DNA from: Amycolatopsis australiensis
Lineage (GTDB): Bacteria; Actinomycetota; Actinomycetes; Mycobacteriales; Pseudonocardiaceae
Direction: 5' to 3'
NCBI RefSeq assembly: GCF_900119165.1
Contig: NZ_FPJG01000006.1
Location: 5,766,001-5,830,000, forward strand
DNA length: 64,000 nucleotides
Shown piece by piece: positions 30,993 through 39,426 of the stretch (positions are counted from its first letter, which is position 1; each line of letters opens with the position of its first letter). A program made the position numbers and the translations under genes. Below the pieces are notes generated by a model. It was given only the letters and a program-made list of their open reading frames with translations. It had not been told where the DNA came from and searched no databases.

Positions 30993-31967
30993 TCAGTACT
31001 GGCGCTGCGGCAGGGCGGCCTTGGCCGACGCCTGGTCGAACTCGGTTTCCTTGGTCTCGATGCGGGCGGGCACCTGCTCGCCCGCGGCGACCTTCTTGAC
31101 CAGGTCCATCAGCTGCGGGCCGAGCAGCGGGTTGCACTCGACGACGTGGTTGATCTTGCCGTCGGCCAGTGCCTGCAGCGCGTCGTGGACGCCGTCGACC
31201 GAGACGATCTTGATGTCCTTGCCCGGGACCTTGCCCGCGGCTTCGATGGCCTCGATGGCGCCGAGGGCCATGTCGTCGTTGTGCGCGTACAGGACGTCGA
31301 TCTTGGGCTGGGACTTCAGGAAGGCCTCCATGACCTCCTTGCCCTTGGCGCGGGTGAACTCACCGGTCTGCGACGCGACGATCTTGTACTTCGGGTCCGC
31401 CGCGATGACGTCCGCGAAGCCCTTCTTGCGGTCGTTGGCCGGGGCCGAGCCGGTGGTGCCCTGCAGCTCGACGATGTTGACCTGGCCGGTGGCGCTCGCG
31501 AACTCCTTGGTCAGCCACTCCCCCGCCTTCTTGCCTTCGGCGACGAAGTCCGAGCCGAGGAAGGTCTTGTACAGCGACTTGTCCGGCGAGTCGATCGCCC
31601 GGTCGGTGAGGATGACCGGGATGTTGGCGTTCTTCGCCTCCTTGAGCACGGTGTCCCAGCCGGACTCGACCACCGGCGAGAAGGCGATCACCTTGACCTT
31701 CTGCTGGATGTAGGAGCGGATCGCGGAGATCTGGTTCTCCTGCTTCTGCTGCGCGTCGGAGAACTTCAGCTCGATCCCCGCGGCCTTGGCCGAGTCCTGG
31801 ATCGACTTGGTGTTCGCCGTCCGCCACCCGCTTTCGGCGCCCACCTGGGCGAAGCCGAGCGTGATCGCCCCGCCGGAGCCGCCGGAGGAACCCCCGCTCC
31901 CACAGGCGGTGAGCAGCACCAGTCCGGCCGCCGCGGCCGCCGCGGCGGCCCATCGCTTCTTCAGCAC
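30993..31967 (-). CDS. Sugar-binding lipoprotein (YtfQ type)
   Basis: 324 residues. Lipoprotein signal with lipobox LTAC, a Gly/Ser linker, then a periplasmic-binding domain: ITLGFAQVGAESGWRTANTKSIQDSA is the YtfQ-type opening, IQQKVKVIAFSPVVESGWD and VILTDRAID bind sugar and YAHNDDMALGAIEAIE is the hinge region. YtfQ binds furanose sugars in E. coli. The GTG at 31967 is preferred to one at 31973 because GAGGA then has a 6-nt spacing instead of abutting the codon. First gene of the arabinose operon behind an operator at 31998. Confidence 0.92.
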   Translation of the reverse strand: MLKKRWAAAAAAAAGLVLLTACGSGGSSGGSGGAITLGFAQVGAESGWRTANTKSIQDSAKAAGIELKFSDAQQKQENQISAIRSYIQQKVKVIAFSPVVESGWDTVLKEAKNANIPVILTDRAIDSPDKSLYKTFLGSDFVAEGKKAGEWLTKEFASATGQVNIVELQGTTGSAPANDRKKGFADVIAADPKYKIVASQTGEFTRAKGKEVMEAFLKSQPKIDVLYAHNDDMALGAIEAIEAAGKVPGKDIKIVSVDGVHDALQALADGKINHVVECNPLLGPQLMDLVKKVAAGEQVPARIETKETEFDQASAKAALPQRQY

Positions 31968-31997
31968 GTTCACTCCTCGATCGACGGTGATCAAATT

Positions 31998-32011
31998 TGT
32001 TAGCGTTAACA
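31998..32011. promoter_or_regulatory. LacI-family operator before the arabinose operon
   Basis: TGTTAGCGTTAACA, a palindrome of form TGTTAnCGnTAACA, 31 bp upstream of the binding-protein start and identical to the site before the beta-galactosidase gene. It probably controls the eleven-gene operon. Confidence 0.75.
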
Positions 32012-32050
32012 TTCGGAGCTGGTCTTCCGGGTTCGCGCGCGTGCGTCCCG

Positions 32051-33100
32051 CTAACGCGGGCCGGTGCTCTCCCGCACGATCAGCTCGGGCACGACCAGGG
32101 CGCGCGCGTGCCGGTCGCCCCCGTCCATGCGCCCGGCCAGCAGGCCGAACGTGCGCCTGCCGACTTCGATGAAGTCCTGGCGCACCGTGGTCAGCGGCGG
32201 CGTGAAGTACGCCGCCTCGGGTACGTCGTCGAAGCCCGCGACGCGCACGTCCCGCGGCACCGAGATGCCGGCTTCGGCGAACGCGCGCAGCAGGCCGAGC
32301 GCCATCTGGTCGTTGCCGGCGAAGACGGCGTCCAGGTCCTGCTGCTTGGCGAAGGATCGCCCCGCCTCGTAGCCGGAGCGCGAGCTCCAGTCGCCGCGGA
32401 TCACCGGCGGCACGTTCGCGCCGTGGCGTTCCAGGGTTTCCCGCCAGCCCGCCTCCCGGTCGCGGGCTTCCAGCCAGTCCTCGGGCCCGGCGACGTGCCA
32501 GACGGTCCGGTGCCCCAGCGCCAGGAGGTGCTCGGTGGCGCGGCGGGCGCCGTCGCGCTGGTCGACGGAGATGACCGGGACCGGCGCGGTCTCCCCGCCG
32601 CCGACCGCCACGACCGGGAAGTCCGCGGGTGCGGCCTCCAGTGCGCGGCCCGCGCTGACGTGCGGGGCGATGACGATGATGCCTTCGACGGCCTGGCGGC
32701 GCAGGTTCTCCACCGCGTCGGCGATCGAAGACCGGCCCGGACGGCTGACGCTGGAGATCGTGATCGCGTACCCGGCTTCGCGGGCGGCGTTCTCGATGCC
32801 GTACAGCGTGCTGGCGGGACCGTACAGATTGGACTCGAGCGCGACGACGCCGAGCGTGCCGGTCCGCCCGGTGACCAGCGCGCGGGCCGCAGAGTTGGGG
32901 CGGTAGCCCAGTTCCTCGATGGCGGCGAGCACCCGGGCGCGGGTCTCGGGACGCACCGGGCCGGTCCCGTTGATCACCCGGGAGACGGTCATGTGGGACA
33001 CGCCGGCCACGCCGGCGACGTCGGTCAGGCTGGGCTGCCGCGTACCGGCCGCGGTCACCCTGACGGGGCCGCCGGAGCGGGGTCGTTCGGCCACCGGCAT
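32051..33100 (-). CDS. LacI-family repressor of the arabinose operon
   Basis: About 349 residues. HTH at roughly 20-70 (SLTDVAGVAGVSHMTVSRVINGTGPVRPETRARVLAAIEELGYRPNS, given here only as landmarks SLTDVAGVAGVS and TVSRVIN), then a periplasmic-binding-like effector domain with HVSAGRAL, HRTVWHVAGPEDWLEARDRE and VRVAGFDDVPEAAYF. It is closely similar to the regulator at 43647. Three starts are possible: GTG 33112, ATG 33100 and GTG 33094; AAAGGGG fits the last two. Upstream gene of the arabinose locus, under its own operator at 33161; ligand inferred to be arabinose or an arabino-oligosaccharide. Confidence 0.9.
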   Translation of the reverse strand: MPVAERPRSGGPVRVTAAGTRQPSLTDVAGVAGVSHMTVSRVINGTGPVRPETRARVLAAIEELGYRPNSAARALVTGRTGTLGVVALESNLYGPASTLYGIENAAREAGYAITISSVSRPGRSSIADAVENLRRQAVEGIIVIAPHVSAGRALEAAPADFPVVAVGGGETAPVPVISVDQRDGARRATEHLLALGHRTVWHVAGPEDWLEARDREAGWRETLERHGANVPPVIRGDWSSRSGYEAGRSFAKQQDLDAVFAGNDQMALGLLRAFAEAGISVPRDVRVAGFDDVPEAAYFTPPLTTVRQDFIEVGRRTFGLLAGRMDGGDRHARALVVPELIVRESTGPR

Positions 33101-33159
33101 CCCCTTTCGCACACCTCGTCGTGGTCCACGTCACCTGTTCCGGTGACGGCGAGGAGTCA

Positions 33160-33187
33160 GTGTTAGCGATAACACCCCCGCGGTCAA
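33160..33187 (-). promoter_or_regulatory. Autoregulated promoter of the arabinose LacI gene
   Basis: Leftward TTGACC (33182-33187), 16-nt spacer, TAACAC (33160-33165). The operator TGTTAGCGATAACA (33161-33174) covers the -10 and half the spacer, so bound repressor would block polymerase. Confidence 0.65.
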
Positions 33188-33361
33188 GTCCGGCTCGCGT
33201 AACGGTCTAGTCACGTGAGCCGGACGGCCCGCGACGGCCGCCAGCACGGCCCGACCTGCGGGAAAGGCCGTGAGTTATTCACCGGCTGCCGCAGGCGGCG
33301 GTGTTCAAGGGGCATGTTCGCCGGTTCCGAAGCAGCGTTACCACACGTCGGCGGCGGCCCG

Positions 33362-34318
33362 TCACAGGGCCAGCGACGCCGCCACCGGCAGGTGGTCACT
33401 CGCCGTCGCCGGCAACGTCCACGCCGCCACGGGCCGCACCCCCGCGACGAAGATCTGGTCGATCCGCGCCAGCGGCAGCGCGGCGGGCCAGCTGAACCCG
33501 AACCCGTCCCCGGCCGCTTCCTGCACGGACCGCATCCGCGCGGTGATCGGGCCCAGCGCGCGGTCGTCGGCCGTGCCGTTGAAGTCGCCCACGAGCACCG
33601 TCCGCGGCGACGGCGTGGCGGCCAGCTCACCGGCGAGCAGGCCGATCGCCTCGTCGCGGCCGTCGGCCGTGAAGCCCCCGTCGAGCCGGACGCGCACCGA
33701 AGGCAGGTGCGCCACGAACAGCGCCACCGGGCCCTTCGGAGTGTCCACTGTGGTCCGCAGCGCGCGGGTCCACGGCATGATCTCCAGCGGTTCGGTGCCG
33801 TGGAGCGGGAACGTGCTCCACACCCCGACCGTGCCGCGTACCACGTGGTGCGGATACCCCGCCGCCAAGGCGTCTTCGTACTTCGGCACCTCGGGCTTCT
33901 TCAGCTCCTCCAGGGCGATCACCTGCGCGCCGGTGGCGGCCAGTGCGCGCGCGGTGCCCGCCGGGTCCGGGTTCTCGTCGTTGACGTTGTGCGAAACGAC
34001 CGTGAAGTCGCCGCCGTCCGCGGTCCGGTCGAACAGCCTGCCACCGAAGAACCCGCCCCACACCAGTGCCGGCAGCAGCAGCGAAACGAGGGCGAGCGCC
34101 GAGCGCCGGATCAGGGCCGCCACGAACAACGGGACCAGGAGCAGCCCGGTCCACGGCAGGAACGTTTCCAGCAGGCTGCCCGCGTTGCCCACGGCGTTGG
34201 GCACCAGGGAGTGCGCGAGCAGGAGCACCGCCGTCAGCGCGGAAAACACCGCGACGACCCGGCCGCGGCGCCAGGATCCGCGGTCCGGCACGGATTTCGG
34301 GGCGAGCGTCACGGTCAT
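33362..34318 (-). CDS. Membrane-anchored endonuclease/exonuclease/phosphatase-fold protein, VanJ-like
   Basis: 318 residues. Three membrane segments in residues 20-100 are followed by an extracytoplasmic EEP domain: VVSHNVNDEN, IALEELKKPE with the metal Glu, VGDFNGT and ATASDHLPVAASL with the catalytic Asp-His. This layout matches VanJ of Streptomyces coelicolor, which confers teicoplanin resistance and acts on the lipid carrier of cell-wall precursors; that role is only inferred here. It overlaps the carboxypeptidase gene by 4 bp (ATGA), consistent with a joint envelope function. Confidence 0.8.
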   Translation of the reverse strand: MTVTLAPKSVPDRGSWRRGRVVAVFSALTAVLLLAHSLVPNAVGNAGSLLETFLPWTGLLLVPLFVAALIRRSALALVSLLLPALVWGGFFGGRLFDRTADGGDFTVVSHNVNDENPDPAGTARALAATGAQVIALEELKKPEVPKYEDALAAGYPHHVVRGTVGVWSTFPLHGTEPLEIMPWTRALRTTVDTPKGPVALFVAHLPSVRVRLDGGFTADGRDEAIGLLAGELAATPSPRTVLVGDFNGTADDRALGPITARMRSVQEAAGDGFGFSWPAALPLARIDQIFVAGVRPVAAWTLPATASDHLPVAASLAL

Positions 34319-35238
34319 CGCGTCGCCGCCGGCAGTTCACGCTGGATCCCGGCGATGAGCTTCTCGCTGTTCTCCAGCGCCGCCCGCAAACCGGCGCCCG
34401 GGCTGCCGCCGGGATTCTGGTGCAGGACGACACCGAGGATCAGCGCGCCGCCGCGGGCCTGCGCGGCCCACATCAGGGCGCCGCCGGCCGCGGTCGACGA
34501 ACCGGTCTTCAGCCCGATCACGCCGTGGCGGCCGAGGAGGGTGTTCGTGTTGACGACCGTGCCCGGCACGCCGTCGACGCGCAGCGACGGGGTGGCCACG
34601 ATCGCGCGGATCACGTCGTTCTTCATCACTTCGCGCGCCAGCCGGAGCTGGTCGGTGGCGGTGCTGGTGGTCGAGTCCTCGACGCCGCTCGCGCCGGTGT
34701 AGGTGGTGCTGGTCATGCCGAGCGCCGCGGCCTCGCGGTTCATCTTCGCGACGAACGCCTCCTGGCTGCCGGCGTCCCAGCGCGCGAGCAGGCGGGCGAC
34801 GTTGTTGCCGGACGGGACGAGCATCAGCGCCAGCAGGTCCCGTTCGCTGATCCGCTGCCCGGCGCGCAGCGGCACGGTCGACTCGTCCGGGGCCGCCGCC
34901 TCGGTTTCGGCCTGCTCGTCGACGACGATCCGCGGGCCTGCTTCGCCGCCGGCGAGCGGGTGGTCCTTGAGCACCACGTAGGCGGTCATCACCTTCGTGA
35001 CGCTGGCGATCGGCACCGGCTCCTGCTCCCCGCGGCTGCCGAGCGAGCCGAGCCCGAGCACCTCGGCGCTGGCCTGGCCTTCGGCGGGCCACGGCAGCGG
35101 CAGGTCGACGGACGGCCGGGCGGGGCTCGCGGTCCCGTCGACCGACGGCGGGAAGACGACCCAGCAGGCCACGGCGAGGGCCACCGCGACGACGGCGGCC
35201 ACCCCGCCCGCGACGGGTGGGATGCGGGTACGGACCAT
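34315..35238 (-). CDS. D-alanyl-D-alanine carboxypeptidase (S11 family, penicillin-binding)
   Basis: 307 residues. One N-terminal membrane anchor (12-30), then a serine peptidase domain with all three active-site motifs: ASVTK (Ser79, Lys82), PSGNN (Ser143-Asn145) and LKTGS (Lys244-Gly246). It trims the terminal D-Ala of peptidoglycan stem peptides outside the membrane. Removing D-Ala also lowers glycopeptide targets, which may explain its coupling to the VanJ-like gene. The S11 C-terminal domain is absent, as in many actinobacterial members. Confidence 0.88.
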   Translation of the reverse strand: MVRTRIPPVAGGVAAVVAVALAVACWVVFPPSVDGTASPARPSVDLPLPWPAEGQASAEVLGLGSLGSRGEQEPVPIASVTKVMTAYVVLKDHPLAGGEAGPRIVVDEQAETEAAAPDESTVPLRAGQRISERDLLALMLVPSGNNVARLLARWDAGSQEAFVAKMNREAAALGMTSTTYTGASGVEDSTTSTATDQLRLAREVMKNDVIRAIVATPSLRVDGVPGTVVNTNTLLGRHGVIGLKTGSSTAAGGALMWAAQARGGALILGVVLHQNPGGSPGAGLRAALENSEKLIAGIQRELPAATR

Positions 35239-35435
35239 GCTCTCCTCCGGGTGCCGGGTGCGCTGCGGCTGCGCACACCGGACACTGTGTCCGGGGAAGA
35301 TCGCCGGTCCGTCGGCGTTGTTCGACAGGTCTGCACCGGAAATGTCGCGATTTCGTCCCGGCGCGGCGGGCTACGCGACCGGAGGATGTGCGCCGGGTAC
35401 CCGATGGTCCGGACCACCGGGTACTTCCGGGCGCC

Positions 35436-35684
35436 TCACGCCGAGCGCTGGATGCAGTCGAGGGCGAGGCCCAGCGGCGTGGCGAGGTACTGGCAGATGT
35501 GCGACGCGTGGGCCGCGTCGGTCTGGGTGCACGCGATCGGCACCCCGAGCAGGTCGACCGCGCAGTAGGCGTAGAACTGCGTCGAGCTGCCCGGAACCGG
35601 GTCGGCCGAGGCCGGGACAGCCGTGGCGACGGCGGCGACGGTCGCGAGCGCGGCCGCGGCGGCGGCGATGCGGATCTTCCTCAT
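35436..35684 (-). CDS. Small secreted protein with four cysteines
   Basis: 82 residues. Signal peptide (1-27, ASA/D) and a mature 55-residue domain with Cys41, Cys52, Cys64 and Cys77, presumably two disulfides. No family recognised. A ribosome-binding site (GAGGAGGACACC) precedes the ATG, and signal-peptide composition and codon use are normal, so it is probably real. Flanked by about 200 bp on each side, it appears to be a single-gene unit. Confidence 0.75.
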   Translation of the reverse strand: MRKIRIAAAAAALATVAAVATAVPASADPVPGSSTQFYAYCAVDLLGVPIACTQTDAAHASHICQYLATPLGLALDCIQRSA

Positions 35685-35899
35685 GGTGTCCTCCTCTCGG
35701 TTTCCCCTGGTGACAGGGGTTGACGATGATCAAGATTCCCCGTCGCGCACCCGTTCAGCTCCCGGTCACCGGAAAGTGTGGCGTTCACATACGTGGCCAC
35801 CGTTCAGCGCATTGACGCAGGTCAGGGCGGTGGCCTATAACAAGGAGGTCCGGGTGTACGCCGCAACACCTCCGCTGTCGCCTTTTCCGGAGGCCATCG

Positions 35900-36967
35900 G
35901 TGTCCCCACGCAATCCGCTCCGGCGCGCGCTCTTCCGCGTCGCCGTCACCGTTTCCGCCGCTGCCGCGAGCTTCGGCTTCACCGTCGCCACCGGCGACGT
36001 CGTCACCGTCTCGACGGCCGCCCAGCTGCAGAGCGCGCTCGCCAACGCGGTGCCCGGCCGGACGATCCAGCTCGCCGCCGGGACCTACCGCGGCTCGTTC
36101 GGCACGACGAAGGCCGGCACCGCCGACCGGCCGATCACGCTGTCCGGGCCCGCGGACGCCGTCCTGGTCAACGACGGGCCGTCCGGCGACGCCCCCGACT
36201 GCCCGGTGCCCACCGCAGGCTGGGATCCGGGCTACGGCCTGTGGCTCTTCGGCGCGCCGTACTGGCACTTGACCGGTTTCACCGTGCGGGACTCGAAGAA
36301 GGGCATCGTCGTGGACGCTTCGCCGCACACGGTCATCGACGGCGTGACCGTCGACCACGTCGACGAAGAGGCGATCCACTTCCGCCGTTCGTCGGCCGAC
36401 AGCGTGCTCGAGAACTCGTCGATCAGCTACACCGGGCTGGTCCAGCCGGGCTACGGCGAAGGCGTCTACCTCGGCTCGGCGAACTCCAACTGGGGCTGCC
36501 ACGGCAACTCCGGCGGCGCCGACCGCGGCGACCGGATCCAGGTGCTGCACAACCACATCGGGCCGTTCGTCGCGGCCGAGGCGATCGACGTCAAGGAAGG
36601 CACCTTCGCCGGCGTGATCCGCGGCAACACCTTCGACGGCCGCGGCATCTCCGGTGAGAACTCGGCCGACTCCTGGATCGACGTCAAGGGCATCGGCTAC
36701 ACGATCGAAGACAACACCGGCACGTTCGCCGCGCCGGGCACGTTCGCCAACGGCTACGAGAACCACAACCCGAGCACGACCCCGTCGTTCGGCAACGGCT
36801 GCGGCAATGTCTGGCGCGGCAACAAGTCCGACCTCGGCGGCGTCGGCGCCTACGCGATCAAGATCAGCTCGGTGTCGAAGTGCGCGGCGAACCCCAACGT
36901 GGTGTACGCGTCCAACACGGTGACGAACGCCAGGTCGGGCCTGACCAACATCCCGGTGACGCCGTGA
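35900..36967 (+). CDS. Secreted right-handed parallel beta-helix protein (polysaccharide lyase-like)
   Basis: 355 residues. Signal peptide region 1-32, then repeated short beta strands of a right-handed helix: STAAQLQSALANAVPGRTIQLAAGTYRG is the usual opening of pectate/alginate/chondroitinase-type folds, followed by FTVRDSKKGIVVDASPHTVIDGVTVDHVDEEAI and VLENSSISYTG-type coils. Catalytic residues cannot be assigned from sequence alone, so substrate is open; a pectin- or uronate-containing polymer is plausible beside the other glycan genes. GGAGG at 35889 supports the GTG. Confidence 0.8.
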   Translation: MSPRNPLRRALFRVAVTVSAAAASFGFTVATGDVVTVSTAAQLQSALANAVPGRTIQLAAGTYRGSFGTTKAGTADRPITLSGPADAVLVNDGPSGDAPDCPVPTAGWDPGYGLWLFGAPYWHLTGFTVRDSKKGIVVDASPHTVIDGVTVDHVDEEAIHFRRSSADSVLENSSISYTGLVQPGYGEGVYLGSANSNWGCHGNSGGADRGDRIQVLHNHIGPFVAAEAIDVKEGTFAGVIRGNTFDGRGISGENSADSWIDVKGIGYTIEDNTGTFAAPGTFANGYENHNPSTTPSFGNGCGNVWRGNKSDLGGVGAYAIKISSVSKCAANPNVVYASNTVTNARSGLTNIPVTP

Positions 36968-36980
36968 GGCGGCCCGGGCG

Positions 36981-37775
36981 TCAGGGCACGATGGAGTCGA
37001 CGTACCCGCCGTCGACCCGCACCGCCGCGCCCGTGGTCGCCGAGGCGAACGGGGAACTCAGGTACACCACCAGGTGCGCGATCTCCTCGGGCTCGATCAG
37101 CCGCTGCAGCAGCGACTGCGGCCGGTGCTTCCGCATGAACTCGCGCTGCGCCTCCGCCCACGGCAGGTCCCGGTCCACCAGCTCGTAGACGAAATCCTCG
37201 ACGCCACCGGTGTGCGTCGGCCCGGCGATGACGGCGTTCACCGTCACGCCGGTGCCGGCCGCGTGCTTGGCGAACCCGCGCGAGACCCCGAGCAGCGCCG
37301 TCTTCGACACTCCGTAGTGGATCATCTCGGCCGGGATCACGACCGCCGAGTCGCTGGCGATGTACTGGATCCGGCCCCAGCCGCGGTCGGCCATGCCGGG
37401 CAGGTAGGCGCGGGTCAGCCGCACCGCGGCGAGGACGTTGACTTCGAAGTAGCGCCGCCATTCGGCGTCGGTGATGGCAAGCGGCTCGCGGGCGCCGAAG
37501 ATGCCGAGGTTGTTGACGAGGATGTCGGCGTCGGGCACCTCTTCGACGACCTGGGCGGCGCCGGCCTCGTCGGAGACGTCGCCGGGCGCGGGCAGGAAGT
37601 CGGCGTCCGGCAGATCCTGCGCGAGCCTCGCGATGGCGGTGCGGACGCCGGTGTCGCTGCGGCCGTTGATCGCGACCCGCGCGCCGGCGGCCGCGAGCCC
37701 GGCCGCGATGGCCGCGCCGATCCCCTGCGTGGACCCGGTGACCAGGGCCGTCTTGCCGCTCAGGTCGACCCGCAT
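36981..37775 (-). CDS. Short-chain dehydrogenase/reductase
   Basis: 264 residues. NAD(P)-binding TGSTQGIG (13-20), NNLGIFG, the active-site Ser in YIASDSA and the YGVSK catalytic Tyr/Lys pair are all present, with the ending GAAVRVDGGYVDSIVP typical of the classical family. Substrate not identifiable. It converges on the beta-helix gene with a 13-bp gap. Confidence 0.88.
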   Translation of the reverse strand: MRVDLSGKTALVTGSTQGIGAAIAAGLAAAGARVAINGRSDTGVRTAIARLAQDLPDADFLPAPGDVSDEAGAAQVVEEVPDADILVNNLGIFGAREPLAITDAEWRRYFEVNVLAAVRLTRAYLPGMADRGWGRIQYIASDSAVVIPAEMIHYGVSKTALLGVSRGFAKHAAGTGVTVNAVIAGPTHTGGVEDFVYELVDRDLPWAEAQREFMRKHRPQSLLQRLIEPEEIAHLVVYLSSPFASATTGAAVRVDGGYVDSIVP

Positions 37776-37994
37776 GGTGAAAGCCCTTTCTCGCGCCGGC
37801 GGCTGCCTCCGGCCGATTCAAGCACAGCCGTCCGGCGCGCACCGGCTGGAAATCCGGTTGCCGCCGCGACCCGGCCGGCGACACCATCGGCGCATGATCG
37901 CACCCCGCACCCCGCTCCTGCCGACCGTCGCCGCGACCACCGCGCCGGTCCGGCAGCAGCCAGGGCGTCCGCGGGGCTCGGGCGCCACGGCACC

Positions 37995-38612
37995 GTGACC
38001 GGCGCGCTGCTCGCCGGCCTGGTGGCCGGCTACGGCATCGCCATCCCGGTCGGCGCCGTCGGGGCCTACCTCGTCGCGCTCACCGCCCGCACGTCGCTGC
38101 GGACCGGCTTGGCGGCGGCGTTGGGTGTCGCCACGGCCGACGGCGTGTATGCGCTGGTCGCGGTGCTCGGCGGTGCGGCGGCCGCGGGCGTGGTGGCCCC
38201 CGTCGCCGTCCCGTTGCGCCTGGTCTCGGCGGGGATCCTCGTGCTGCTGGCCGTCCGCGGCGCGGTGTCGGCGTTGCGTTCCCACCGCGACGCCACGGCC
38301 CGGCCGGTGACCCCGCTCCCGCCCGGACGCGCCTATGCCGGCTTGCTCGGCGTGACGCTGGTGAACCCGGCGACGGTCGTCTACTTCGCCGCCCTGGTCG
38401 TCGGCGGCCGCGCGGGCGCGGCGGTGTCGGTGCCCGAGCAGGCCGCGTTCGTGCTCGCCGCGTTCACCGCGTCGGCGAGCTGGCAAGCGCTCCTGGCCGG
38501 CGGCGGCGCCCTCCTCGGCCGCGTCCTCACCGGACCGCGCGGCCGCCTGGTGACGACGCTGCTGTCGAGCGCGGTGATCACCGCCATCGCCGTCCGGCTC
38601 GTCCTGTCCTGA
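37995..38612 (+). CDS. LysE-family exporter
   Basis: 205 residues, about six membrane helices. GAVGAYLVALTARTSLRTGLAAALGVATADGVYALVAV is the LysE/RhtB N-terminal pattern (landmarks GAVGAYLV and GVATADGVYA), and VTLVNPATVVYFAAL its second conserved loop. Such proteins export amino acids or related small metabolites. The GTG start has only a weak ribosome-binding site; a 34-codon frame from 37894 ends across it (GTGA), so coupled translation from a leader peptide is conceivable. Confidence 0.8.
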   Translation: MTGALLAGLVAGYGIAIPVGAVGAYLVALTARTSLRTGLAAALGVATADGVYALVAVLGGAAAAGVVAPVAVPLRLVSAGILVLLAVRGAVSALRSHRDATARPVTPLPPGRAYAGLLGVTLVNPATVVYFAALVVGGRAGAAVSVPEQAAFVLAAFTASASWQALLAGGGALLGRVLTGPRGRLVTTLLSSAVITAIAVRLVLS

Positions 38613-38721
38613 ACGGAACCCATTGTGCTGTAACGGTTTGTCCGGTTCCGGGCGCACGCGAGGAGACGTCCCGGCGGCCGGTTCCGGCCTAACCTGAGCC
38701 CGACGCGGACGGGAGGCGGCC

Positions 38722-39426
38722 ATGACCATGCCGATGGCGACGACGTCGGGCTGGGACGTCGCGGGAGCGGTGCTGCTGGTGCTGTGGGCCCTCGCGATGT
38801 GGGCGGCGGTCGCCGTCCTGGCGTACGCGGCCCGCGGGCCGGTGCGGCCGTGGGTGTACCGCGGCTCGGCCGCGGTGATCGGCCTCGGCGTGCTCGGCCA
38901 GCTCGGGCACGTCCAGGAGCACATCGCCCAGGCCGGGTACTGGCTCGGTCACCCGAACTCCCCGGCCTGGATGACGCCGTGGGGCACCGGCCTGGCGAAC
39001 GGCCTGCAGCTGGCCCTGCCCGGCCGTCCGACGTTCGGGATGGAGCTGCTGCACCTCACCGGCAACTTCATCTTCCTCGCCGGGCTGGCCGGGGTCATGG
39101 TGATCACCCGCCACGCCGTGCGGACGCGGGCCCGGCGCTGGGCGCGGATGGGCGTCTGGATGCAGGGCCTGCACGGGCTCGAGCACCTGGTCCTGACGCT
39201 GTCGGTGGCGTTCGGGTCGCGTGCGGTCGGGCTGTCGACGTTCTTCGGCCTGGTCGGCCCGGGCCCGGGCCTGACGACCTACCGCGTGTGGTGGCACTTC
39301 GTCGCGAACGTCGTCGGCTCGGTCGTCTTCGGCCTGGCGCTGTACCACCTGTGGCGGGAGCGCCGGGAGGTCCGGGCGACGTTCGTCGTCCGGACCGTCC
39401 CGGAGATCACCCGGCGGGCGGCGTAG
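38722..39426 (+). CDS. Multi-pass membrane protein with conserved-looking histidines
   Basis: 234 residues with about five or six membrane helices. His residues cluster at membrane edges: GQLGHVQEHIAQAGY, LLHLTGNFIF, GLHGLEHLVL and WWHFVANVV. Paired histidines in helices suggest haem or metal ligation, but no family was recognised, so the function is unknown. The 3' end overlaps the convergent beta-galactosidase gene by 20 bp. Confidence 0.75.
   Translation: MTMPMATTSGWDVAGAVLLVLWALAMWAAVAVLAYAARGPVRPWVYRGSAAVIGLGVLGQLGHVQEHIAQAGYWLGHPNSPAWMTPWGTGLANGLQLALPGRPTFGMELLHLTGNFIFLAGLAGVMVITRHAVRTRARRWARMGVWMQGLHGLEHLVLTLSVAFGSRAVGLSTFFGLVGPGPGLTTYRVWWHFVANVVGSVVFGLALYHLWRERREVRATFVVRTVPEITRRAA

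Noticed and set aside
37894..37998. 34-codon frame overlapping the LysE start (GTGA)
   Set aside because: Pro/Arg/Ala-rich with no ribosome-binding site; a leader peptide is possible but unsupported.
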